Positions 26,798 to 33,408 of a stretch of DNA of 64,000 nucleotides are shown piece after piece (position 1 is the first letter of the stretch; the number at the start of each line of letters is the position of its first letter). This DNA is from UBA8079 sp965205535 (GTDB lineage: Bacteria; Pseudomonadota; Alphaproteobacteria; UBA6615): the NCBI GenBank assembly GCA_965205535.1, contig CBDBHH010000005.1:992001-1056000 (forward strand), written 5' to 3'. The translations under genes and the position numbers were made by a program. A model generated the notes under the pieces. The model ran no database searches. It worked only from the letters and a program-made list of their open reading frames with translations, and had not been told where the DNA came from.

Positions 26798-27289
26798 TCA
26801 GCAGCTCTTGTAGGATTTGCGGGCGCACTCTCGCGCCATGGATTGTGCTCTTTCAAGCTGGGCTGTGCTCAATTTTCCCGCCGTGCGGTCTCTAAGTCTG
26901 ATCGCATCCCTGTTGAAGGATGATGCGGCGATACTCCACCACATATAGGCATACATATTGTCGAGCGGGACACCGTTCCCACTAGAGTACGCGTCACCCA
27001 GTTTGACCTGGGCAGCGGCATTGCCCTGTTCGGCAGCAAGCCTGAACCACCAGGCCGCCGACTTGTAATTCTGTCGAACACCATTTCCCTGGCGGTACAT
27101 CTCACCCAGCGCTCTCTGGGCCTCAGCATCCCCCTGTTCGGCCAGAGGGGTCCATTCACGCAGGGCGGTTGCGTAATTCCGGCGCTCGTATGCCGCCTGA
27201 CCCTTCTGAAAATCAGCGCCCCAGGACACACCCGCACTCCCGAGAAGTACGGCAATCGTCAGGCAAAATGTGACCGACAGATTCTTCAT
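26798..27289 (-). CDS. Sel1-repeat protein, probably periplasmic
   Basis: A 163-residue protein with an N-terminal signal peptide (KNLSVTFCLTIAVLLGSAGV region, cleavage near SWGA) and about two to three Sel1-like repeats: LREWTPLAEQGDAEAQRALG, YKSAAWWFRLAAEQGNAAAQ and a degenerate third (YAYMWWSIAASS). It ends with a Cys-containing tail. Sel1 repeats are TPR-like scaffolds for protein contacts. No strong ribosome site precedes the ATG. The transposon lies 144 bp upstream of its start, so the insertion may have altered its promoter. Confidence 0.75.
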   Translation of the reverse strand: MKNLSVTFCLTIAVLLGSAGVSWGADFQKGQAAYERRNYATALREWTPLAEQGDAEAQRALGEMYRQGNGVRQNYKSAAWWFRLAAEQGNAAAQVKLGDAYSSGNGVPLDNMYAYMWWSIAASSFNRDAIRLRDRTAGKLSTAQLERAQSMARECARKSYKSC

Positions 27290-27425
27290 CGGGAAATTCT
27301 GGCAAAAACTACGGGATTTGGGAAGCTCGTTCCCGGGAACCGCGTAATTCCGGGGGTTCGAGGAACGCATACCGACACGCCGACCTGAACAGAAAAGGAC
27401 CCAACCATGCCTGGCTAAGTCCCTG

Positions 27426-27433
27426 AAAAGAAA
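27426..27433. repeat. 8-bp target site duplication, left copy
   Basis: AAAAGAAA immediately outside the left inverted repeat. It is identical to the copy at 30298-30305, the length expected for IS1595-family elements. Confidence 0.92.
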
Positions 27434-27458
27434 GGGAATTATATCGCAAAGTAACATT
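27434..27458. repeat. Left terminal inverted repeat
   Basis: Begins GGGAATTATATCGCAAAG and ends in AACATT. All 25 bases match the complement of the right end at 30273-30297. Confidence 0.93.
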
Positions 27459-27466
27459 GCGGGTCG

Positions 27467-27634
27467 CTAATCCCGGCCAGGCTTGGGCTTTCTGACAATC
27501 TCGGCGTTGAAGATCGTCGAGCGCAGCGTTTCGTCGGATAAGCCCGGCATGTCGAACTCTCGTTCCAACTCAGATTTGCTTGGCTGATAATCCTTTGGCG
27601 GTAGTTCAATCTCGTTTTTATGCTTGTTGTTCAT
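27467..27634 (-). CDS. Small charged passenger protein (55 residues), unknown
   Basis: A short acidic/basic protein (begins MNNKHKNEIELPPKDYQPSK and continues SELEREFDMPGLSDETLR, ending KPKPGRD). The ATG at 27634 is chosen because GGGGGGCG lies just upstream; a longer reading would cover the endonuclease tail. It ends 9 bp before the inner edge of the left inverted repeat, and its start overlaps by 17 bp the out-of-frame C-terminal tail of the endonuclease. A hydrophilic partner or controller of the restriction cassette is conceivable, but no DNA-binding motif is evident and no family is recognised. Confidence 0.6.
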   Translation of the reverse strand: MNNKHKNEIELPPKDYQPSKSELEREFDMPGLSDETLRSTIFNAEIVRKPKPGRD

Positions 27635-27729
27635 AGTCGCCCCCCAATTTTTCAAGTTTATCTCGCAAGTTTTGTTCGAATTCTGTGCGCTTGATAGTGT
27701 CCGCCGCCAAGAGCTTGTCGCTGGATGCT

Positions 27730-28362
27730 TCAAGCGACAGAACCTCCCAGTGGCCCCGCTTCAAAGAACGGATAATCGACAGAAACGGCGAGTTTGGTGC
27801 CCCATCGTCGCAAGGTCGGCCCTTTAACCTGAAGTTGCGGCATGAGCCTTTTTGCGCTTGAAGACCGCCAGTCAGGACGGCGCACCGCAGTTGGCGGCGG
27901 CGGGTCCCTTTCTTCACTCTCCAACAGTATTCGAAAATCGGCCTCCATGCCTTTGCCAGAGAAATAAACAGCCTGAATCTCCAACCCGTACCAATCCGAC
28001 GCCTGACTGTTCCCGGCGACGACCAGATCGATTCGCCCTGCGGCACGCCCGGTTGACGGTGAACGCATAAATGGTACTTCAGGCGCGATGTACACATCCT
28101 GAAAACCAACAATCTCGGCGAGCCAAAGCGGAACCAGATTTTCTTCCTCAAATCGCCGCGGACAAGTGATAACCGGGTCGCTCTCCCTGGATTGAATCGA
28201 ACACACGCCACCTTTCTTGCTGCAAGGCGGGTTTCCCGACTGGAAAGGACAGGGCGGTGAAGCGGTCTGTTTCAATGCGGCCCGGGCGAAAGCCTGCCTT
28301 TGAGGCGGCGCAAGTGCTGTTAGTGGACGCCCGAACCACTCAGCGATTCCGTACCGGCTCAT
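27730..28362 (-). CDS. NotI-family type II restriction endonuclease, C-terminus frameshifted
   Basis: A 210-residue reading frame with the two hallmarks of the NotI family. An N-terminal metal site has four Cys at residues 38, 47, 54 and 67 (PCPFQ, PPCSKKGGVCS, TCPRRF). A variant PD-(D/E)xK centre has Glu95, Asp112 (GRIDLVV), Glu128 and Gln130 (DWYGLEIQAVYFSG), mirroring NotI Glu/Asp/Glu-x-Gln. The later family block RRPDWRSSSAKRLMPQLQV and RRWGTKLAVSVDYPFF follows. After EAG the frame turns into GPLGGSVA and stops at 27730. Dropping one G from the GGGG at that point continues as HWEVLSLEASSDKLLAAD to 27618, overlapping the next gene. It starts inside the methyltransferase stop (ATGA). Confidence 0.78.
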   Translation of the reverse strand: MSRYGIAEWFGRPLTALAPPQRQAFARAALKQTASPPCPFQSGNPPCSKKGGVCSIQSRESDPVITCPRRFEEENLVPLWLAEIVGFQDVYIAPEVPFMRSPSTGRAAGRIDLVVAGNSQASDWYGLEIQAVYFSGKGMEADFRILLESEERDPPPPTAVRRPDWRSSSAKRLMPQLQVKGPTLRRWGTKLAVSVDYPFFEAGPLGGSVA

Positions 28363-29244
28363 GCAAACAGAGGGCTGGATGTAATCACCAGCTCTGGCGT
28401 TTGGTTGTGATGGGTGTTCTTCATGGATAGCAACACCGCGTCGAAGTCGTATTTCCTTACCAGATCGATAATTTCCGGAGATGCGTCATACGTCATCAAA
28501 AAGCAGGGACGATACTTGGCCAGCAGCGCGAACAATTTGGCGTGGTCAACTTCCGAATGCGCATAGAGCCGAGACCCTGCACGCTTGCCGCCGGCACCGG
28601 TATATGGGGGATCCAAAAACACTGCCGCCTGGTGGCCCCAACCGCGCAATAGAGACGGCAACAGCTTAACCCCGTCGCCTTCGAGGAACGTGATGTGATC
28701 ATTGTAGTTCTGTAAAGCCAGCAGACGCTCTGCAAGCGTATCAGGATACCAGCGCGACAGGATGCCGCGTCCGTTCTCGCCCTGACGACTAAACGATGCG
28801 CCCGGAGCCAAAATCCCGCCTCGCCGGGTACGATTCAAAACGAGAGTGCGAAAGGCGTGCTCTTCAAGGGAACCGGGCGGTTCGTTCAACAGCTTGTTTA
28901 ATCTCTCCAGGGTTGGCTCGAATTGTCTGACCCATTCAGCCAGCGTTGTTCCTGATTCAAAAGCACCCCGCCAAAACGCGGCAACATCCCTGTCAATTTC
29001 CAGCATCACGGCCTCACCGACAAGGTTTTCCGCAATTGCCGTCAAGGTCACGATGCCGCCCCCCCCCCGCAAACGGCTCAATCAGGAGCCGTGCATCCGC
29101 ATGACGCAACCACTCCCTGATGTGCGGGATCAACCACGTCTTGCCGCCGGGATAGCGCAAGGGACTAAGCTGCGGAATGGTCGCGACATTGACAACCGGT
29201 ATCCGGGAAACGGGAAAATCGGCTACAGTTGTGGCCGCGATCAT
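28359..29244 (-). pseudogene. D12-class N6-adenine DNA methyltransferase, out of frame at a G10 tract
   Basis: Two frames make one Dam-like methyltransferase of about 295 residues. The first (29244 down) has LRYPGGKTWLIPHI (residues 29-42) and motif I, IEPFAGGG (55-62). The second (down to 28359) has GGGGIVTLTAIAENLVGEAV, LNRTRRGGILAPGASFSRQG and the catalytic motif IV, VFLDPPYTGAGGKRAGSRLY. They join at ten consecutive Cs on the plus strand (29059-29068). Nine or twelve would restore the frame through motif I. The start overlaps the transposase stop (ATGA) and the end overlaps the endonuclease start (ATGA). It would protect the host from the endonuclease if in frame. Confidence 0.85.
29059..29068. 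repeat. Homopolymer tract (C10 on plus strand, G10 in the coding strand)
   Basis: Ten identical bases inside the sequence coding for the S-adenosylmethionine-binding loop of the methyltransferase. The present length puts the gene out of frame. Lengths of nine or twelve would give one continuous protein, so slippage here would act as an on/off switch. Confidence 0.85.
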
Positions 29245-30209
29245 GATCGTGCACCCGACGCCATGCCGTTGTCGGCGATCAATTCGCGATAGCGAAGCCG
29301 CTTTCCGGCCATACCGGAGACGATACGGGCCATTTGGTCCGTCGTGTCCGCCGTGCGGTCGTTGTGTCGTCCGGCAAACTCATTGACATAGCGATCAAGG
29401 TGTTTCGGACTGATTTTGTGATAAACGCCATTGTGCCCGCGTTTCAGCATCGCCCAGAACGATTCAATGCCGTTGGTGTGGGCTTGTCCGCGCACATACT
29501 CGCCGACACTATGACAAACCGCCTCATGATCGCGGGCCATCCCACGATAACCTGCGGCATCGTCGGTATACACTTTGGCATCGTCCATGGTGTTGTCTTC
29601 GGCGAAGCCCTGCATCGTCGTCGCATTTGTATTCGCCACAGGCCGGGCCGTCACGCGATTCGTGGCGCGGCCTTTCGCACCGATCACCGCAACCTTGCCA
29701 ACTGCGCCGCGCCCCTTGATATCCCTACGCTTTGCCTTCGGCATGTTCTTGCGCTTGCCGCCCATGTAGGTTTCGTCAATTTCGACGGGACCGGCGAACG
29801 GGCCAGTGTCTGCCTCGTAAGCCAAGCGCAAACGCTGAAGCATGAACCATGCAGCTTTCTGGCCGATACCAAGCTCACGATGCAGCCGCATCGACGAAAT
29901 GCCCTTAATGTTGGTCGTGAACAGGTAGATACCGATTGCCCAAACCCGATACTTGAGTTTCGAGCCTTCCATGCAGGTGCCTACCTTGACTGAGAACATG
30001 GGTTTCCCCGCACAATCATTGCAGCGATGCGTCATAGACTTGTGCGGGACGCCAACCTTGATATTTGCCGCGCCGCAACGCGGGCAATGAGGACCCTCCG
30101 GCCACCGCTTTTGCTCAATCCATTGGCGAGCCTTCACCTCGTCGCCAAACATGTCGGCTATTTCCAACAACGTTAGACCCTTGCGGTGCGATTTTCCAGG
30201 TGCTTTCAT
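29241..30209 (-). CDS. IS1595-family (ISXO2-like) transposase
   Basis: A 322-residue DDE transposase. The N-terminus carries a zinc ribbon with Cys at about 42, 45, 63 and 66 (HCPRCGAANIKVG, HRCNDCAGK). Catalytic carboxylates lie in VEIDETYMGGKRKN, KVYTDDAAGYRGM and NGIESFWAMLKRGHNGVYHK, the signature of the ISXO2-like domain. ATG 30209 is preferred, with GAGGGGATGGGG upstream; the longer open frame would run into the tRNA. The stop overlaps the methyltransferase start by 4 bp, so passenger expression is tied to transposase translation. The gene appears intact. Confidence 0.93.
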   Translation of the reverse strand: MKAPGKSHRKGLTLLEIADMFGDEVKARQWIEQKRWPEGPHCPRCGAANIKVGVPHKSMTHRCNDCAGKPMFSVKVGTCMEGSKLKYRVWAIGIYLFTTNIKGISSMRLHRELGIGQKAAWFMLQRLRLAYEADTGPFAGPVEIDETYMGGKRKNMPKAKRRDIKGRGAVGKVAVIGAKGRATNRVTARPVANTNATTMQGFAEDNTMDDAKVYTDDAAGYRGMARDHEAVCHSVGEYVRGQAHTNGIESFWAMLKRGHNGVYHKISPKHLDRYVNEFAGRHNDRTADTTDQMARIVSGMAGKRLRYRELIADNGMASGARS

Positions 30210-30272
30210 GGTCCCCATCCCCTCAAAATGTGACTCTAAGGTAATATAGGGTGTTGGATTCGTCAACATCAA

Positions 30273-30297
30273 AATGTTACTTTGCGATATAATTCCC
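30273..30297. repeat. Right terminal inverted repeat
   Basis: Reverse complement of 27434-27458 with no mismatch over 25 bp. It lies upstream of the transposase gene, so it may overlap its promoter. Confidence 0.93.
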
Positions 30298-30305
30298 AAA
30301 AGAAA
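30298..30305. repeat. 8-bp target site duplication, right copy
   Basis: AAAAGAAA, identical to 27426-27433, touching the last base of the tRNA-Thr gene. On the tRNA strand it reads TTTCTTTT, the natural T-rich tail of the tRNA transcription unit. Confidence 0.92.
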
Positions 30306-30381
30306 TGGTGCCGCCTGCAAGACTCGAACTTGCGACCCCCGCATTACGAATGCGATGCTCTACCAACTGAGCTAAGGCGGC
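30306..30381 (-). tRNA. tRNA-Thr (anticodon CGT)
   Basis: A 76-nt cloverleaf reading GCCGCCTTAGCTCAGTTGG at its 5-prime end, with acceptor stem GCCGCCT/AGGCGGC, D-arm AGCTCAGTTGGTAGAGC, anticodon loop TTCGTAA (anticodon CGT, decoding ACG), T-loop TTCGAGTC and an encoded CCA end. The transposon is inserted eight bases behind its 3-prime end after target duplication, so the mature tRNA is intact and its T-rich tail is preserved. Confidence 0.96.
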
Positions 30382-30455
30382 ACCGAAAGGCCGCGCTCTA
30401 ACTAGGTGGGGCGCGGTCCCCGGTCAAGGACTTTGCGGGCCCGGCCCAGCCTGTT

Positions 30456-31271
30456 TCAGACAGGCTTGCCCGCCATGATCGAATAGGCGACGGGAAATGA
30501 CGTGTGATCGCGCACGTTGTTCTGCTTGCGCGCCGCATCCCACCCCATCAATTCGGGCATGTGCTTGTCGTAGAACCAGGCGGCCATGTCTTCGCGCGCG
30601 TCTTCGGGGAAATATTCGAGCGCCTGGACCCAGCAATAGGCGATCGCCTCGAAAGGGCCGCCGGCTGTCCGGGGTTCGCCCGGTTCGAGGCCGGCCTCGC
30701 GCATGGCGCGCGCCATGCCGAACGGGGTCCAGCGCAGGTAGTCGTCGGGGGACTGATGTAGTTCACGAAGCAGCGGCTCGAACACATATATCCGCCCGCC
30801 GGGGCGCGTGATCCGCGCCAGCTCCACGAACAATGCAGGCTGATCGGCGACGTGGTGCACCAGGTTGGGCACCAGCACAAGGTCAGCCAAGCCGTCGGCA
30901 AGTCCGGTGTCCGAGACCTCGACCCGTCGCCCGCCGGACACAAACAGGAAGCGCGGGTCATCGACCATCGCCGCATTGTAAGCGCCGCGATCATCGGCAC
31001 TTTGCGGGCTGCAATCGAGGGCCTGGAAATCCTGGTCCTGAAAGAACGGCGCAATCAGGGAGCAATCGCCATAAAGGAGCCCGCGCTCGAGCGAGACGAC
31101 CGACGCACCGGCCCGCATGTCGGAAGCAAGCACGCGCACATCTTCCAGCAGGCGCTTGAAGTGCGGCCATTTGGTTTCGACCTGGAACACCCGTTCGGCC
31201 AGCACGGCGGCATGACCATCGAGCATCTCAGGCGTGAAAGCGGCATCCGGCGCGGCTTCGGCGATACTCAT
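30456..31271 (-). CDS. SAM-dependent methyltransferase
   Basis: A 271-residue class I methyltransferase-like protein. The motif I region is modified (VVSLERGLLYGDCSLIAPFF), motif II is around FQALDCSPQSADDRG, and the motif IV-like DLVLVPNLVHHVADQPALF precedes the family block LARITRPGGRIYVFEPLLRE. It starts inside the stop codon of the next methyltransferase gene (ATGA) and is last in the Maf/NeuC/methyltransferase operon. It probably methylates a sugar or lipid-linked glycan used for surface glycosylation. The weak glycine loop leaves cofactor use somewhat uncertain. Confidence 0.75.
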   Translation of the reverse strand: MSIAEAAPDAAFTPEMLDGHAAVLAERVFQVETKWPHFKRLLEDVRVLASDMRAGASVVSLERGLLYGDCSLIAPFFQDQDFQALDCSPQSADDRGAYNAAMVDDPRFLFVSGGRRVEVSDTGLADGLADLVLVPNLVHHVADQPALFVELARITRPGGRIYVFEPLLRELHQSPDDYLRWTPFGMARAMREAGLEPGEPRTAGGPFEAIAYCWVQALEYFPEDAREDMAAWFYDKHMPELMGWDAARKQNNVRDHTSFPVAYSIMAGKPV

Positions 31272-32227
31272 GGCAGGGGTTTCTCGAAGGTCATGTAGAT
31301 CGTGTCGGCCGTGCCTTCACGCGCCAACGTATCCCGCCAGACGGAATCAAGCGCCGGGTCATCAAGACCGGGCAGCGGATCACGGCCGCCGGGGCTGCGT
31401 TCGCGGAGCCAGCGCAACGTGTTGGCCACCCCGAACCGGTGCACGTAGCGCGTCTCGACCGGCACCAGGCCGGCCGCGCGGCCACAGCGGGCAAGGGAAT
31501 CGTCGCTGAAGTACCAGCGGTGCACACAGCGGTAGAAAAACGGCGGGTAGTCCTCGGGCAAGAGCTCCATCAGAAGGTCGCCGCGGTTGGGCGTCGAGAT
31601 TGTCAGCCGCCCGCCCGGCGCCATGAGCGCGGCGATCTCGGTCAGGAAAGCGGTCGGTTCCTCGACATGCTCGATCACCTGGAATGAAAACGCATGCTCC
31701 ACAGCACCCGCGCAATCATCCAGGGCGTGGCGCGTGAAATCGTAGACATGGAACCCGCGGCGCGCGAGGGAATCGTGATAGGGCCGGCCCGGCTCGATCG
31801 CCATGACGCTGCGCGCGAGGCCGGAGACAAAATCCAGAAAGCTGCCGGCCGCACACCCCACATCGGCAACGACCTTGCCGCGCAGGGTCATCGGGTTGAC
31901 AACGTTCAGGCGTTCCAGCTGAAGGGGGTCATGGGCCGCGTGGAACCCGTTTGTGTCGGTTTCCTCGCCCAGGATCTCCCGATAGGTCTCATCGGTATAA
32001 ACGGCGTCATCGTGACATGACGGCTCGTCGAGGCGGCGCACCCCGCAGCCCATGCATTCGGCAACCACCGCACCCTTGCGGCTGCGGCCGAAACCGCCGT
32101 CACGAACCGGGCCTTCATAGATCGTGATCCAGGCCTGTTCACCGCACACGGCGCAATCGGGAAATGCCGCGCCGTCACCGAGGTCGGGCAGATCGAACGC
32201 CGCCTGTTCGAGGGTCGTGACGCTCAT
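31268..32227 (-). CDS. Class I SAM-dependent methyltransferase with N-terminal zinc-knuckle
   Basis: A 319-residue protein. Cys pairs CAVCG (near 25) and CMGCG (near 58) suggest a small zinc site. The methyltransferase core has KVVADVGCAAGSFLDF (motif I), SVMAIEPGRPYHDS (motif II) and HAFSFQVIEHVEEPTAFLTE (motif IV region), with APGGRLTISTPNRGD after it. This layout is common in O- or C-methyltransferases of nucleotide sugars and surface glycans. It overlaps its neighbours on both sides by ATGA, so it is translated in step with the NeuC-like epimerase. Confidence 0.85.
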   Translation of the reverse strand: MSVTTLEQAAFDLPDLGDGAAFPDCAVCGEQAWITIYEGPVRDGGFGRSRKGAVVAECMGCGVRRLDEPSCHDDAVYTDETYREILGEETDTNGFHAAHDPLQLERLNVVNPMTLRGKVVADVGCAAGSFLDFVSGLARSVMAIEPGRPYHDSLARRGFHVYDFTRHALDDCAGAVEHAFSFQVIEHVEEPTAFLTEIAALMAPGGRLTISTPNRGDLLMELLPEDYPPFFYRCVHRWYFSDDSLARCGRAAGLVPVETRYVHRFGVANTLRWLRERSPGGRDPLPGLDDPALDSVWRDTLAREGTADTIYMTFEKPLP

Positions 32228-33408
32228 GCGTAGGCCAGTCTTTTCTGGACGACGATCTCAGAATCGGCGAGCAGATTTGCAATCCGTTGTCCGGCATGTC
32301 CGTCGCCGAACATGTGGGAAGATTCGTACCGGCCATGCGCGATCTGCGCGTGCGCGGCCGTTTCGATGGCATCGGGGTCGTAATCGGCATGGCGTACATT
32401 TGCGGCATGCTCACGCCCCCCCTGGCGGGTACCGACATTGACGGCCGGCACACCAAGAAAGGCCCCTTCACGCAGGGCCGAACTCGAATTCCCCACCAGC
32501 ACGGCGGTGTTGTTGATCAGCCGGGCATAATCCTCGACCGGGAAGTTGCGGTAGAAATGTACGTCAGCATCCGGGTTTTCTTCCCGGTACATGCGCAATC
32601 CCTTGGATACGTCATCGGATCCGGCATCCACATTCGGCCACAGCCAGACCGTCTGCATGTTGATCCGGCGGACCGCCTCGAGCGTGGCCGAGATCTGCTC
32701 GAAGCCGGAACCATACTCCGTGGTCACCGGGTGCTGCAAGACGACCATATAAGGCCGCGACGGGTCGAGATTGGCGCCCGTGCCGCGCTCGCTGTCGAAC
32801 AGGCCGGGGTCCAGGCTCAGGTCGGAATCGACCAACAAGTCGATCGCCGGACAGCCGGTCAGATGGACCGTGTCCGGCGCTTCGCCCATGCGGGTCACGA
32901 ACTCATGGGCACGTTCGGTTGCCGGGAAATGGATATGGGCGAGCTTGGTAATGGCATGGCGCACGCTCTCGTCGATCGAGCCCGTAACCTCACCACCCTG
33001 GGTGTGGGCCAGGGGAATATTCATGTAAGACGCCGCGATCGCCGTCGCCATGGTCTCGAACCTGTCGGCCACGGTGAGCACGATGTCGGGTTGCAAATTC
33101 TCCAGCTGGCTCGACAGCTCGATGATCCCCATGCCCGTCGACTTCGCCATGGTTGTCGGGTTCTCGCCCTCGACGATGGAGTAGATGACCGCAGACGGCT
33201 CGAACCCGTCTGCGCGAATCAGGCCCACCACATTGCCGTAGCGATAGAGCATCGCAGAGGCGCCGACGATCAGTTGCAGCTCCAGCCGGTTGTGCCGCTG
33301 GACCGCACGCATGACCGATTTGATGCGAGCATAGTTGGCGCGACTATTGACGACCACGCAAACCTTGCGGATCGCCGGGCTGCCGTTGAGTTTGCGAATG
33401 GCGTTCAT
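32224..33408 (-). CDS. neuC: Hydrolysing nucleotide-sugar 2-epimerase (NeuC/LegG-like)
   Basis: A 394-residue GT-B-fold epimerase. Features seen are KVCVVVNSRANYARIKSVMR at the N-terminus, TVADRFETMATAIAASYMNI, the His of PLAHTQGGEVTGSIDE, QHPVTTEYG and LVGNSSSALREGAFLGVPAV. Members hydrolyse UDP-GlcNAc (NeuC) or GDP-/UDP-linked diacetamido sugars (LegG/PtmD) to the free 2-epimer feeding nonulosonic acid synthesis. Since LegB, LegC, PtmE, LegF and LegI homologues lie 20-30 kb away in this window, LegG is the best reading. The gene is coupled by ATGA to the Maf-like gene. Confidence 0.85.
   Translation of the reverse strand: MNAIRKLNGSPAIRKVCVVVNSRANYARIKSVMRAVQRHNRLELQLIVGASAMLYRYGNVVGLIRADGFEPSAVIYSIVEGENPTTMAKSTGMGIIELSSQLENLQPDIVLTVADRFETMATAIAASYMNIPLAHTQGGEVTGSIDESVRHAITKLAHIHFPATERAHEFVTRMGEAPDTVHLTGCPAIDLLVDSDLSLDPGLFDSERGTGANLDPSRPYMVVLQHPVTTEYGSGFEQISATLEAVRRINMQTVWLWPNVDAGSDDVSKGLRMYREENPDADVHFYRNFPVEDYARLINNTAVLVGNSSSALREGAFLGVPAVNVGTRQGGREHAANVRHADYDPDAIETAAHAQIAHGRYESSHMFGDGHAGQRIANLLADSEIVVQKRLAYA

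Larger units (their letters stand above)
27434..30297 (-). mobile_element. IS1595-family element with restriction-modification passenger genes
   Basis: A complete 2,864-bp transposon. Its ends are perfect 25-bp inverted repeats (27434-27458 and 30273-30297) flanked by identical 8-bp direct repeats, so the borders are exact and the insertion is probably recent. All genes read leftward in order: transposase, N6-adenine methyltransferase (frameshifted), NotI-family endonuclease, and a 55-residue protein. Each overlaps or nearly overlaps the next, implying one operon driven from the transposase end. It is inserted directly behind tRNA-Thr. IS1595 relatives with passenger genes are known; here the passengers form a restriction-modification cassette. 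Confidence 0.93.
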
